Below, piece after piece: positions 45,686-54,031 of a DNA stretch of 64,000 bases (position 1 is the stretch's first letter; each line of letters starts with the position of its first letter). Origin of the DNA: Paraburkholderia sp. IMGN_8 (GTDB lineage: Bacteria; Pseudomonadota; Gammaproteobacteria; Burkholderiales; Burkholderiaceae); the NCBI RefSeq assembly GCF_038050405.1, contig NZ_CP150901.1, positions 1,550,001-1,614,000 of the forward strand, written 5' to 3'. Under the pieces are notes generated by a model. The model did no database searches, was not told where the DNA came from, and was given only the letters and a program-made list of their open reading frames with translations. Position numbers and translations under genes: made by a program.

Positions 45686-46480
45686 TCAGGCATGCGTGGC
45701 AGCGGCGGATGCCGCGCCATAGCCGGCCTTGGTGCGCATTCGATCGCGGCAGGCGTCGCCGAACGCGCGAAAGATCGCGGTGGACAGCGCGTCGTTCGCG
45801 TGCTTCCACTCCGGGTGCCACTGCACACCCAGGGCGAAGGCGCGCGCGTCTTTCACGCTCACCGCTTCGATCAATCCGTCCGGCGCGGTGGCTTCGGCCA
45901 CGAGGCCCTCGCCTAACCGCTCGACGCCCTGGCCGTGCAATGAATTCACACGCGCTTCATCCACTCCGCCTGCAAGACGCTGCAACAAGCCGCCTTGCGT
46001 AAGCGTGAGCGAATGCGACGGTGCGTATTGCACGTCGAGGTCGTCTTCCTTGTTCTCGCGGTGGTCGTTGAAGCCCTCCACCGCGTGAACGCTTTGATGC
46101 AACGTCCCGCCGAAAACCACGTTCATTTCCTGGAAGCCGCGGCATACCGCCAGCACCGGCACGCCGGCCTCGATCGCCGCGCGCAGCAGCGGCAGCGTCG
46201 TCGCATCACGGGCGGCGTCGTGCAGCGTGCCCGGCGCGCTGGGGTGGCCGCCGTAGCGATGCGGCTCGACATTCGAATAGCTGCCGGTAAACAGCAGGCC
46301 ATCGACAGTGGCCAGCACGTCCGCGGTGGACTGTCGCTCGCCGAGCGCCGGCAACAACATTGCCAGTGCCTGTGAGCCGTCAACGATCGCGGCGATGTAC
46401 TTCTCGCCGACCACATGCGACGGGTGGACTCCCATCATCGTTCTGTCAGCGCTGATGCCGACCAGAGGTTTGGTTCGCAT
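45686..46480 (-). CDS. puuD: Gamma-glutamyl-gamma-aminobutyrate hydrolase (PuuD)
   Basis: This class-I glutamine-amidotransferase-like hydrolase releases GABA and glutamate from gamma-glutamyl-GABA. From ATG 46480 it has 264 residues, near E. coli PuuD (254). The nucleophile is in PVLAVCRGFQEMNV, with the catalytic His and Glu in GVQWHPEWK; an early KPLVGISADRTM and the VDGLLFTGSYSNVEPHRYGG loop are typical. The frame stays open upstream to 46732 but that part is Cys/Arg rich and unlike the family. It is the first gene of the minus-strand polyamine operon, divergent from puuR across a gap of about 950 bp. Confidence 0.93.
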   Translation of the reverse strand: MRTKPLVGISADRTMMGVHPSHVVGEKYIAAIVDGSQALAMLLPALGERQSTADVLATVDGLLFTGSYSNVEPHRYGGHPSAPGTLHDAARDATTLPLLRAAIEAGVPVLAVCRGFQEMNVVFGGTLHQSVHAVEGFNDHRENKEDDLDVQYAPSHSLTLTQGGLLQRLAGGVDEARVNSLHGQGVERLGEGLVAEATAPDGLIEAVSVKDARAFALGVQWHPEWKHANDALSTAIFRAFGDACRDRMRTKAGYGAASAAATHA

Positions 46481-47433
46481 AACGAATAGACGTGTGTGTC
46501 CCCCAAGAGGACTTCCTTCGGGGCGTTCACCGCGGGACGCGGCATGAACAACGTTAAACCCGGCGCGGCACAGTTCCGCAGCCGGGCGTAAGGCGCCAGG
46601 CCGCCGGGTAGTGCAGGCGGTCGTCGTCGACGAAACGCGCCGCGCGTGGCAATCAGACAGGCCGTTCGATTCGATCCACTGCGGTGCGCAAGCAATCTGA
46701 TCCGCATGAAGCGCGCAGGCGGCAGACGGCACCGCATACGCACGAACGCCTGGCTCAATAGAGCGCGCTCACGCAAACGGACGAATCGAACGGCGAAAAG
46801 AAGGGAGGCGCTACGGCAGCAGCGAGGCGACTTCGTCCGTGCGCACAGCAATGAAGGCGCGCGCGGAGATGGAGTTGTGGCGTCGGACTGAACGGCGGGA
46901 CAGGATCGTGAAGACGGACAGAAAGCGGCGGAACGCAAGGCTGCCGTTGCTGCCGTCGGCGATGGCGCCGTCAGCGCGAAGACATCTCGCCTGACTACGA
47001 TTCCATCTCACCAAAGGGCCTCGGACTCTCACGATTACACTCGACTAGCGACGTTGAAAGTATTGAACGCTTGCTCGAAAAACGTACAGGGCGTTTAAAG
47101 AAGCATGACGCTGGGATGATCGCCGAAACCGTAGCGAAGCGGGTTCGCTGCATCACAAAAGACATTTTGGTGCTTCGTGACGTCGGCATGACGATCGCCT
47201 GAGAACCATCGTATACGAGCCAATAATGCCGTCAAATCATTTTTATAAAAGATTTATAAGGGCTTTCCCGAGGGCATGGCTAGAATCCCACCGGGTGGGA
47301 ACGTTCGTTGCGCCAATCATATTTCGGAATGCTTTCAGGGTTTTCCCCAGCGGCGCAACGATTAAAGTGATTAGAATATTCAACACTCGCGCACAGCGCA
47401 CTGTTCTGGTCCACGCGCCTCGATCATCTTCAT
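46481..47433. other. Long divergent regulatory region between puuD and puuR
   Basis: About 950 bp carry no supported gene; the open frames seen are short or are extensions of puuD. The part near puuR (47220-47410) is AT-rich compared with its surroundings and contains TTTATAA repeats around 47240-47260 plus an interrupted palindrome TCCCACCGGGTGGGA at 47286-47300. These are candidate operators for PuuR or a global nitrogen regulator; neither matches the published E. coli PuuR site by eye. Confidence 0.4.
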
Positions 47434-48003
47434 ATGTCAGAGAATTCAGCGATGTCCATAGAAGTAGCCACCCGCCTGCAGTACATCCGTAAGAAGAATG
47501 GTCTGTCGCAGCGTGAACTGGCCAAGCGGGCGGGTGTGACCAACGGCACGATCTCGTTGATCGAGCAGAACCGCGTGAGCCCGTCGGTCGGCTCGCTGAA
47601 GAAATTGCTCGAATGCATACCGATGAGTCTCGCCGAGTTCTTTACCTTCGAAGTCGAAGTGGAGCGCTCGGTGGTGTCGCGCCGCGCGGACATGCCGAAC
47701 CTCGGCAACGAATCGATCGAGTTCTATCTGGCGGGCTCGAGCGTGAAAGACCGCAACATGGGCATTCTGCGCGAGGTCTACCAGCCCCTGTCGGATACGG
47801 GGCCGGAAATGCTGGAACACGCGGGGCACGAGGGCGGCGTGGTGGTCAGCGGTCAGATCGAATTGACCGTGGACGGCACCACGTGGCTGCTCGATCCCGG
47901 CGACAGCTACTACTTCGAAAGCCGCTTACCGCATCGTTTTCGCAATCCCAGCGCGGAGCATCTCTGCGAGATCGTGTCGGCCAATTCGCCGCCAACGTTC
48001 TAA
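47434..48003 (+). CDS. puuR: XRE-cupin transcriptional regulator, PuuR type
   Basis: This putrescine-responsive repressor is 189 residues. The N-terminal XRE helix-turn-helix spans about residues 10-65 (TRLQYIRKKNGLSQRELAKR, TNGTISLIEQNRVSPSVGSL), and the C-terminal cupin (about 110-185; GHEGGVVVSGQIELTVDGTT, LDPGDSYYFESRLPHRFRNP) should bind the ligand. Length and architecture match E. coli PuuR (185). An alternative ATG at 47452 starts MSIEVATRL. It is divergent from the puuD-led operon and 105 bp upstream of puuC, so it probably controls both. Confidence 0.92.
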   Translation: MSENSAMSIEVATRLQYIRKKNGLSQRELAKRAGVTNGTISLIEQNRVSPSVGSLKKLLECIPMSLAEFFTFEVEVERSVVSRRADMPNLGNESIEFYLAGSSVKDRNMGILREVYQPLSDTGPEMLEHAGHEGGVVVSGQIELTVDGTTWLLDPGDSYYFESRLPHRFRNPSAEHLCEIVSANSPPTF

Positions 48004-48108
48004 AGACTCCGCGCCAACGCGCTGCGACGCAGTTCAATGCCGCATGCGGTTGATGCTGCATGAAGTCGATGCCGAGATGCGTCGAGCGCACAACATTGAG
48101 GCATCCTG

Positions 48109-49602
48109 ATGGACAAGAAAACTCTCTCCTTCTGGCAAGACAAGGCCGCTGCGCTTTCAATCGAAGGCCGTGCGTTTATCGACGGTGAGTACCGCGCTGC
48201 CGAGGGCGGCCGCACGTTCGACTGCCTGAGCCCGATCGACGGCAAGTTGCTCGCCAAGGTCGCCGATAGCGGCGCGGCCGATGTCGACGCCGCGGTGGCG
48301 GCCGCCCGCCGCGCGTTCGATTCGGGCGTATGGTCAGGCCTGAATCCACGCAAGCGCAAGGCGATCCTGCTGCGCTGGGCGGCGTCGATCCGTGAACATC
48401 TCGACGAACTGTCGCTGCTGGAAACGTTGGACGCAGGCAAACCGATCGCCGACACGACCACGGTGGACGTGCCGGGCGCGGCTTATTGCGTGGAATGGTT
48501 CGCCGAGGCGATCGACAAGGTCGGCGGCGAAGTGGCGCCCGCAGATCATCACCTGGTGGGACTCGTCACACGCGAGCCGATCGGCGTGGTCGCCGCGGTG
48601 GTGCCGTGGAATTTCCCGATTTTGATGGCGTCGTGGAAATTCGGTCCGGCACTGGCCGCGGGCAACAGCGTGGTGCTCAAGCCTTCGGAGAAATCGCCGC
48701 TCACCGCGATCCGCCTCGCGCAACTCGCTTTGGACGCAGGTATTCCCGCTGGCGTGTTCAACGTCGTGCCGGGCGCGGGCGAGCCGGGCAAGCTGCTGGC
48801 GCTGCATCAGGAGGTGGATTGTCTCGCCTTCACCGGTTCGACCAACGTCGGCAAGCTGATCATGCAGTACGCCGGGCAATCGAACCTGAAGCGCGTGTGG
48901 CTCGAACTCGGCGGCAAGTCGCCGAACATCGTGATGCCGGATTGCCCCGATCTCGACCGCGCGGCGAATGCGGCGGCCGGCGCGATCTTCTACAACATGG
49001 GCGAAATGTGCACGGCGGGTTCGCGCCTGCTCGTGCATAAAGACATCAAGGACCTGTTCCTCGATAAGCTGATCGCGGCGGCCCGCAGCTACACGCCGGG
49101 CAATCCGCTGGATCCGCAAACCTCGATGGGCGCGATTGTCGATAACGTGCAACTCGAGCGCGTGCTGGGCTACATCGAAGCGGGCCGCGCCGAAGCGAAA
49201 CTGCTGCTCGGCGGCTCGCGCGTGAAACAGGAAACCGGCGGCTTCTATATCGAGCCGACCATCTTCGAGATTCCGGCGTCCGGCGCGAAGGTCGCACGCG
49301 AGGAAATCTTCGGGCCGGTGTTGTCGGTGATTACGTTCGATACGGTTGAGGAAGCGATCAGGATTGCCAATGACAGCGAGTACGGTCTCGCCGCCGCGGT
49401 CTGGACCTCGAACCTGACCACCGCGCACGAGGTGTCGCGCAAGTTGCGCGCGGGCACGGTCTGGGTCAATTGCTACGACGAAGGCGGGGACATGAACTTC
49501 CCATTCGGCGGCTACAAGCAATCGGGCAACGGCCGCGACAAGTCGTTGCACGCGTTGGAGAAGTACACCGAGCTGAAGTCCACGCTGGTGCGGCTGCGCT
49601 AA
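48109..49602 (+). CDS. puuC: Aldehyde dehydrogenase, gamma-glutamyl-gamma-aminobutyraldehyde type (PuuC)
   Basis: This NAD(P)-dependent dehydrogenase oxidises gamma-glutamyl-aminobutyraldehyde, and possibly 4-aminobutanal, to the acid. The 497 residues contain VVPWNFPILMASWKFGPALA, the cofactor loop FTGSTNVGKLI, catalytic Glu267 in LELGGKSPNIVM, nucleophile Cys301 (GEMCTAGSR), and EIFGPVLSVITF. It matches PuuC length (495). It follows puuR on the same strand. As the operon includes both SpuC and PuuB routes, this enzyme can take the aldehyde from either. Confidence 0.95.
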   Translation: MDKKTLSFWQDKAAALSIEGRAFIDGEYRAAEGGRTFDCLSPIDGKLLAKVADSGAADVDAAVAAARRAFDSGVWSGLNPRKRKAILLRWAASIREHLDELSLLETLDAGKPIADTTTVDVPGAAYCVEWFAEAIDKVGGEVAPADHHLVGLVTREPIGVVAAVVPWNFPILMASWKFGPALAAGNSVVLKPSEKSPLTAIRLAQLALDAGIPAGVFNVVPGAGEPGKLLALHQEVDCLAFTGSTNVGKLIMQYAGQSNLKRVWLELGGKSPNIVMPDCPDLDRAANAAAGAIFYNMGEMCTAGSRLLVHKDIKDLFLDKLIAAARSYTPGNPLDPQTSMGAIVDNVQLERVLGYIEAGRAEAKLLLGGSRVKQETGGFYIEPTIFEIPASGAKVAREEIFGPVLSVITFDTVEEAIRIANDSEYGLAAAVWTSNLTTAHEVSRKLRAGTVWVNCYDEGGDMNFPFGGYKQSGNGRDKSLHALEKYTELKSTLVRLR

Positions 49603-49618
49603 AGGATTCGCAAGCCAG

Positions 49619-49649
49619 CGCGGCGGCGCGCGTATAAGGCGCCGCCGCG
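49619..49649 (+). terminator. GC-rich hairpin after puuC
   Basis: An 11-bp perfect stem CGCGGCGGCGC (49619-49629) with GCGCCGCCGCG (49639-49649) encloses a 9-base loop, 16 bp after the puuC stop. Only TTCCC follows, so this may be a pause or attenuator before speB rather than a full terminator. Confidence 0.5.
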
Positions 49650-49738
49650 TTCCCAATGAATCCGAAGCCGGACGCCGCATGCATCACCTGGAAGCCCCGC
49701 GTGTGGCGCCGGCATGTCTATCAGGTATCAGGTCATCC

Positions 49739-50701
49739 ATGACTGAACTCGTTTACGGCGACGGCGCGATCCGTCGTTCGTCGCTCTATGGCTCGTCGAT
49801 CGAAAACACCTATGCGGGTGTGTTGTCGTTCATGCGACGCAAGTACACCCGTGAACTCGACGGCGTCGATGTCGTGGTCTCCGGCGTGCCGCTCGATCTG
49901 GCCACCACGTTCCGCTCGGGCGCGCGTCTCGGCCCGGCAGCGGTGCGCGCGGCCAGCGTGCAGTTGTCGGAGTTGCATCCCTATCCGTGGGGCTTCAATC
50001 CGTTCGACGATCTCGCCGTGACCGACTACGGCGACTGCTGGTTCGACGCGCACAATCCGCTGACGATCAAGGAATCGATCGTCGGGCATGCGCGCACGAT
50101 CCTGCGCTCGGACGCGAAGATGCTGACCCTCGGCGGCGATCACTACATCACCTATCCGCTGCTGATCGCGCATGCGGAGAAGTACGGCAAGCCGCTCTCG
50201 CTGATCCATTTCGATGCGCACTGCGACACGTGGGCGGATGACAGTCCGGACAGCCTGAATCACGGCTCGATGTTCTACAAGGCGGTGAAGGATGGCTTGA
50301 TCGATCCGAAGACCTCGGTGCAGATCGGCATTCGCACGTGGAACGACGACTTCATGGGCATCAATATCCTCGACGCCGCGTGGGTCCACGAGCACGGCGC
50401 ACGTGCCGCGGTGGAGCGGATCACGTCGATTGTCGGCGAGCGGCCCGCGTATCTGACCTTCGATATCGATTGCCTCGATCCCGCGTTCGCGCCGGGCACG
50501 GGCACGCCGGTGGCGGGCGGTTTGTCATCGGCGCAGGGGCTCGCGATCGTGCGCGGGCTGGGCGCGTTGAATCTGGTGGGCGCGGATGTCGTCGAGGTGG
50601 CGCCCTCGTATGACCAGAGCGAGATCACCGCGATAGCCGCCGCGCATATCGCGTGCGATCTGCTGTGTCTGTGGCGGCAGCGGAAGGTTGCTGAGCGCTA
50701 G
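49739..50701 (+). CDS. speB: Agmatinase / ureohydrolase family (SpeB)
   Basis: This manganese ureohydrolase should split agmatine into putrescine and urea, feeding the adjacent putrescine pathway. The 320 residues contain the three metal motifs: LGGDHYITYPLL, HFDAHCDTW and FDIDCLDPAFAPGTGTPVAG. E. coli SpeB is 306 residues. The start at ATG 49739 is set by homology length; the frame is open 60 bp further. It is the last gene of the plus-strand puuR-puuC-speB set. Related guanidino-acid hydrolases (guanidinobutyrase) share these motifs, so the substrate is inferred from context. Confidence 0.9.
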   Translation: MTELVYGDGAIRRSSLYGSSIENTYAGVLSFMRRKYTRELDGVDVVVSGVPLDLATTFRSGARLGPAAVRAASVQLSELHPYPWGFNPFDDLAVTDYGDCWFDAHNPLTIKESIVGHARTILRSDAKMLTLGGDHYITYPLLIAHAEKYGKPLSLIHFDAHCDTWADDSPDSLNHGSMFYKAVKDGLIDPKTSVQIGIRTWNDDFMGINILDAAWVHEHGARAAVERITSIVGERPAYLTFDIDCLDPAFAPGTGTPVAGGLSSAQGLAIVRGLGALNLVGADVVEVAPSYDQSEITAIAAAHIACDLLCLWRQRKVAER

Positions 50702-50732
50702 GCACTTTCTGTCGGCTTGATGCAGAACCGGC

Positions 50733-51935
50733 TCAGCCCATCGACTGCGATCGATCGGGCTGACGCCGGCCTTCGCGCAAGCCGAGCGTGTAGGCGGCGA
50801 GCGCACCGCTCATGATCGCCAACTGCCACAGCAGCATGTCGCTGCCCCGTGCTTTCATCGCGAAGCCCGCGACGAGCGGCCCCACGATCGAACTCGCGGT
50901 GAAGGTGAGCGACACCAGCCGCATATTGCGTGTGAGCGCGGCTTTGTCGCTGCATGCCGCCGCGTACATGCCGAGCGTGATGAACGAGCTGTTCATGCCG
51001 CCGAGCAGCAGCGCGCTTGCCGCGGCGAGCCACGACGCAGGCGCCGCAACCGCGAAACCGCAGATCGCCACCGTGCCGAGCGCGGCGCAGACGATCACGG
51101 CGGCCGCCAAACCCGCGCGATCGGCGAACCAGCCGACCGGAAGTTGCAAGGCCATCCCGCCGACGCCGAACAGCGTGAGCAGTGTTGCCGTTTGCGTGGC
51201 GGTGAGACCGTGCGCGTCGGCGAATAGTGGAAAGAGACCGTAGAGCGCGCCGTCGCCGATGCCGCCGGCGGCGACGACCACCATGCCGAGGCTCACCAAT
51301 GCGCCGATCGGCTCGCTGCGTTTGACGGTGCGTTTGACTTTATTCGGGCGCACAGGCCGTGCTGCTTCGACAGGAGGCCTGTCCGATGTGGTTAGCCACA
51401 GCGGAAGCGCCGCGGCGAACGTGAAGGCCGCACCGGCCGCGAACGTGATCCGCCCATCGACCGCGCACCACACCGCCAGTGCCGGGCCGATCACGCCGGC
51501 GGTGGCGATCAGCGCTTCGTGCACGCCGACCACACGCCCACTCGATTCAGCGGGGACGAGGCGATAGAGCCATGTTTCGTTGGCGATCCAGCGCAGGCCG
51601 ATGCCGAGGCCGGTCAACATACCGGGCACGAGCCACAGCGGCCACCACAGCGCGCTCATCGTGGCGAACGCAGCGAGCGTGGCGGCAAGACCGAGCGACA
51701 CCGTGCGCTTCGCGCCGATGCGCGCTACCAGCCACGGCGCGATTAGCAGGCCGGCCAGCATGCCGGTCCATTGCGCGGCCGAAAACAGACCCGCGCGCGG
51801 TGCGTCCAGGCCGCGATGGGCCAGCCACACAGGCAGCACCATAAAACCGATGCCGAACTGGCCGACCTGCGACAGCGCCGACACGCCGGTCAGTGCGGCG
51901 ATCGCGTGCCAGCGCACCGGCGCGGCGGCAGTCAT
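50733..51935 (-). CDS. MFS transporter (YcaD-like)
   Basis: This 400-residue major facilitator protein has about 12 membrane helices, with the central cytoplasmic loop rich in Arg/Lys and Pro (PVEAARPVRPNKVKRTVKRS). The N-half includes AAQWTGMLAGLLIAPWLVAR and GLGIGLRWIANETWLYRLVP, the YcaD-like helix-4 motif, and the C-half LPVGWFADRAGLAAAV. Its start overlaps the stop of the MarR gene upstream (ATGA at 51932-51935), so the two are coupled and the MarR protein probably controls this exporter. It converges with speB, with 31 bp between the ends. Confidence 0.9.
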   Translation of the reverse strand: MTAAAPVRWHAIAALTGVSALSQVGQFGIGFMVLPVWLAHRGLDAPRAGLFSAAQWTGMLAGLLIAPWLVARIGAKRTVSLGLAATLAAFATMSALWWPLWLVPGMLTGLGIGLRWIANETWLYRLVPAESSGRVVGVHEALIATAGVIGPALAVWCAVDGRITFAAGAAFTFAAALPLWLTTSDRPPVEAARPVRPNKVKRTVKRSEPIGALVSLGMVVVAAGGIGDGALYGLFPLFADAHGLTATQTATLLTLFGVGGMALQLPVGWFADRAGLAAAVIVCAALGTVAICGFAVAAPASWLAAASALLLGGMNSSFITLGMYAAACSDKAALTRNMRLVSLTFTASSIVGPLVAGFAMKARGSDMLLWQLAIMSGALAAYTLGLREGRRQPDRSQSMG

Positions 51936-52465
51936 GTGCTGCTCCGCGCGGGCATTGGCAGACCCTGTTCACTGCATTCGACCGGGCAGCCGGCCTTCAG
52001 GCAGGGACCGTCGTCGCAAAGGCGGCACAGTTGCATTGCGTGCGCCGGATCGCGGGTTTCGTTCCAGAGGATCTTGATCAGCAGGTTTTCGAGCACCTCG
52101 CGCTCGTTATCGTCGAGCCGGCCGACGATGCGTTGCAGCATGCGATCGCGTGCCGCTTGCAGGCGTTTGGTTTCGCGCTTGCCGGAAGCGGTCAAAGCCA
52201 GTGCGACTGAACGCTTGTCCGCGCCGGATTTCTTTTCGACGAGACCGGCCTCGACCAGGCCCGCGACGGCGCGCACCGCGGCCGGGTGTGAGAGGTCGAC
52301 TGCTTCGCGCAGTATTTCAATGGACGAGTTCGGGTATTGACCGATCGCATTGAGAATGGCGCGGGCGGTGGGGCCCGCGAGCGCGTCGACCGAAGTTTGT
52401 GAGTTCATTTCGTCTGTGACCAGCAGGGCTAATACGCCGAGTAGGTTTTCTGTGCGTTGGGTCAT
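51932..52465 (-). CDS. MarR family regulator with Cys-rich C-terminus
   Basis: From ATG 52465 this is a 177-residue winged-helix regulator. The DNA-binding part is visible (SSIEILREAVDLSHPAAVRA, then AGLVEKKSGADKRSVALALT with the wing). The last 31 residues carry five cysteines at 147, 150, 155, 160 and 164 (CRLCDDGPCLKAGCPVEC), an arrangement that could hold zinc or an iron-sulfur cluster, or sense oxidants. The frame continues upstream past 52600 but the ATG at 52465 fits the family length and sits 23 bp from a palindrome. It is coupled to the MFS gene and likely represses it. Confidence 0.9.
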   Translation of the reverse strand: MTQRTENLLGVLALLVTDEMNSQTSVDALAGPTARAILNAIGQYPNSSIEILREAVDLSHPAAVRAVAGLVEAGLVEKKSGADKRSVALALTASGKRETKRLQAARDRMLQRIVGRLDDNEREVLENLLIKILWNETRDPAHAMQLCRLCDDGPCLKAGCPVECSEQGLPMPARSST

Positions 52466-52487
52466 GGGAGCACCCTTGATGTGTGCA

Positions 52488-52512
52488 ATGTGCATATATG
52501 TATGCTGCACAT
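52488..52512. promoter_or_regulatory. Candidate MarR operator
   Basis: An interrupted palindrome ATGTGCA (52488-52494) and TGCACAT (52506-52512), with 11 bases between, lies in an AT-rich patch just upstream of the MarR start. Size and position fit an autoregulatory MarR-family operator. There is no experimental link. Confidence 0.45.
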
Positions 52513-52561
52513 GTTTGGTGGGGAGTGCAAGTGGTTTTTTTGCCTTTTGCGGGGGCATTGG

Positions 52562-53399
52562 TTGTGTGCCTATGGCGTTGGCCTTTCCTTGATTTCTTAG
52601 TGGTTTATTAGCGTCGCCCCTGTGCGGGGCAGGCACTTACTTTCTTTGCCGCCGCAAAGAAAGTAAGCAAAGAAAGCGGCTTCACACCGCTAATTCTTAA
52701 GCGGGTCCCCTGGCTTGGAGGAGGTAGTGGAGCATCTGGAATCGGTGTCATCGCGCATTCCGCGCTGGTGACAAGGCAGTCATACTTCCGGCGGCGCTGC
52801 GCGCGCCGTAGCGGTACTTCTCAAAACCGATAGCGGATATACGCTTCCGGCATCATTCCTCCCACTCCGCACTACGTGCGTCGCGGACGGGTCTGCATGG
52901 GAAACCCTGGCTTCGTTTGTACGCATTGGGAGCCATCGGCTTCGCCTCGGCGAAGTACGCGAATGTGCGAGCACGGGCCATCACGCAAAGAGAAGAGCCG
53001 GTACAGCAGAGAGGATTGGCAATGCAACGACGATCCAACGCGCCGGACGAAACGCGAGCACCGCGGCGAGGCATGGGGGGCGCGAGGGTGCGCCACCGCG
53101 CCGCGCAAAACGTTGACGCGAAACTGGCAGGCGGTTTAATGAAGTACCGCCACGGCGCGCGCAGCGCCGCCGGAAGTATGACTGCCTTGTCACAAACGCT
53201 GAATGTGCGAGAACACCGATTCCAGATGCTCCACTGCCTCCTCCAAGCCAGGGGACCCGCTTAAGAATTGGCGGTGTGAAGCCGCTTTCTTTGCTTACTT
53301 TCTTTGCGGCGGCAAAGAAAGTAAGTGCCTGCCCCGCACAGGGGCGACGCTAATAGACCAATAACAAATCAAGGAAAGGCCAACGCCGCAGGCACACAG
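52562..53399. repeat. Inverted-arm repeat element, copy A
   Basis: Two arms of 259 bp, 52562-52820 and 53141-53399, are about 95 percent identical by eye as inverted repeats around a 320-bp spacer. Each arm contains a strong nested hairpin; in the left arm CTTACTTTCTTTGC (52636-52649) pairs with 52654-52667 around a CGCC loop. The arms read GTGCGGGGCAGGCACTTACT near the hairpin and CTTCCGGCGGCGCTGCGCGC at the inner end. No transposase, known IS end or convincing gene is inside. A second copy lies at 62968. The spacer between 52957 and 53125 has no counterpart in copy B. Confidence 0.85.
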
Positions 53400-53459
53400 C
53401 AAGGAAAGGCCAACGCCGCAGGCAAACAGCAAGGAAAGGCCACCGCCGTAGGCACACCA
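53370..53459. repeat. Three tandem copies of a 30-bp unit at the outer end of element A
   Basis: Units at 53370-53399, 53400-53429 and 53430-53459 start CAAGGAAAGGCCAACGCCGC and differ at one to four positions. One inverted copy is found at the other end of the element (52562-52591) and one at the left end of copy B (62968-62997). The first unit is therefore part of the arm, and the array has expanded on this side only. Confidence 0.85.
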
Positions 53460-53474
53460 AACGCGCCTTAACAC

Positions 53475-53891
53475 TTACACATCATCGGCCGGATCATACG
53501 GCACCACTTGCTCATGTTCGTCAGGATGATTCCTCGCGACAATAGCTCTAGCAGCCGTGGTCTCATTCAGATTAAACGGCTGATGCGGCACGCCAGGCGG
53601 AATGAACAGGAAGTCGCCCGCATCGGTGATGACGGACTCGCGCAGGCCCGGGCCATAGCGGGTTTCGATGCAGCCCTCGAGCACGTAAATCGCGGTTTCA
53701 TAATCGGCGTGCAGATGAGGCTCGGCGTGCCCGCCCGGCGGGACTACGACCATGTACATCGACAAACCTGTCGCACCAGCCGTACTCGCGGAAATCCCGA
53801 CGAAGTAGGGCAGCCGCTGACGCGTCGCCATTTCCCGGTCAGGGCGCACCTTGATAATGGGCGCTCGCGCGTCGTGTGAAACATCTGACAT
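53475..53891 (-). CDS. Cupin domain protein
   Basis: This 138-residue protein is a single cupin barrel. The metal-binding motif 1 is clear (PPGGHAEPHLHADYETAIYV, with His-x-His and Glu) and motif 2 is GDFLFIPPGVPHQPFN. An N-terminal basic stretch precedes the barrel. Small cupins like this act as isomerases, dioxygenases or ligand sensors, and the sequence does not decide between these. It lies between repeat element A and a LysR gene, and its own promoter should be in 53892-54031. Confidence 0.85.
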   Translation of the reverse strand: MSDVSHDARAPIIKVRPDREMATRQRLPYFVGISASTAGATGLSMYMVVVPPGGHAEPHLHADYETAIYVLEGCIETRYGPGLRESVITDAGDFLFIPPGVPHQPFNLNETTAARAIVARNHPDEHEQVVPYDPADDV

Positions 53892-54031
53892 ATTCGCTCC
53901 TGCTCAATCCGGACAAGGCGCCGTCGCTCTCATGCGCTGTGTTCAAGCGCTCATGAGTTCAAAGTCTAGGCGATGCACGCGTACATATCAGGTTTTGTCG
54001 GCGAGCGCGAAGGGCCGCCCGGTTATTGCAC

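Noticed and set aside
46484..46732. N-terminal extension of puuD
   Set aside because: Cys/Arg-rich and unlike PuuD; ATG 46480 gives the family length and starts with the conserved KPLVGIS.
53370..53459. Possible CRISPR array (three 30-bp repeats)
   Set aside because: The repeats are directly adjacent with no spacers and there are no cas genes nearby.
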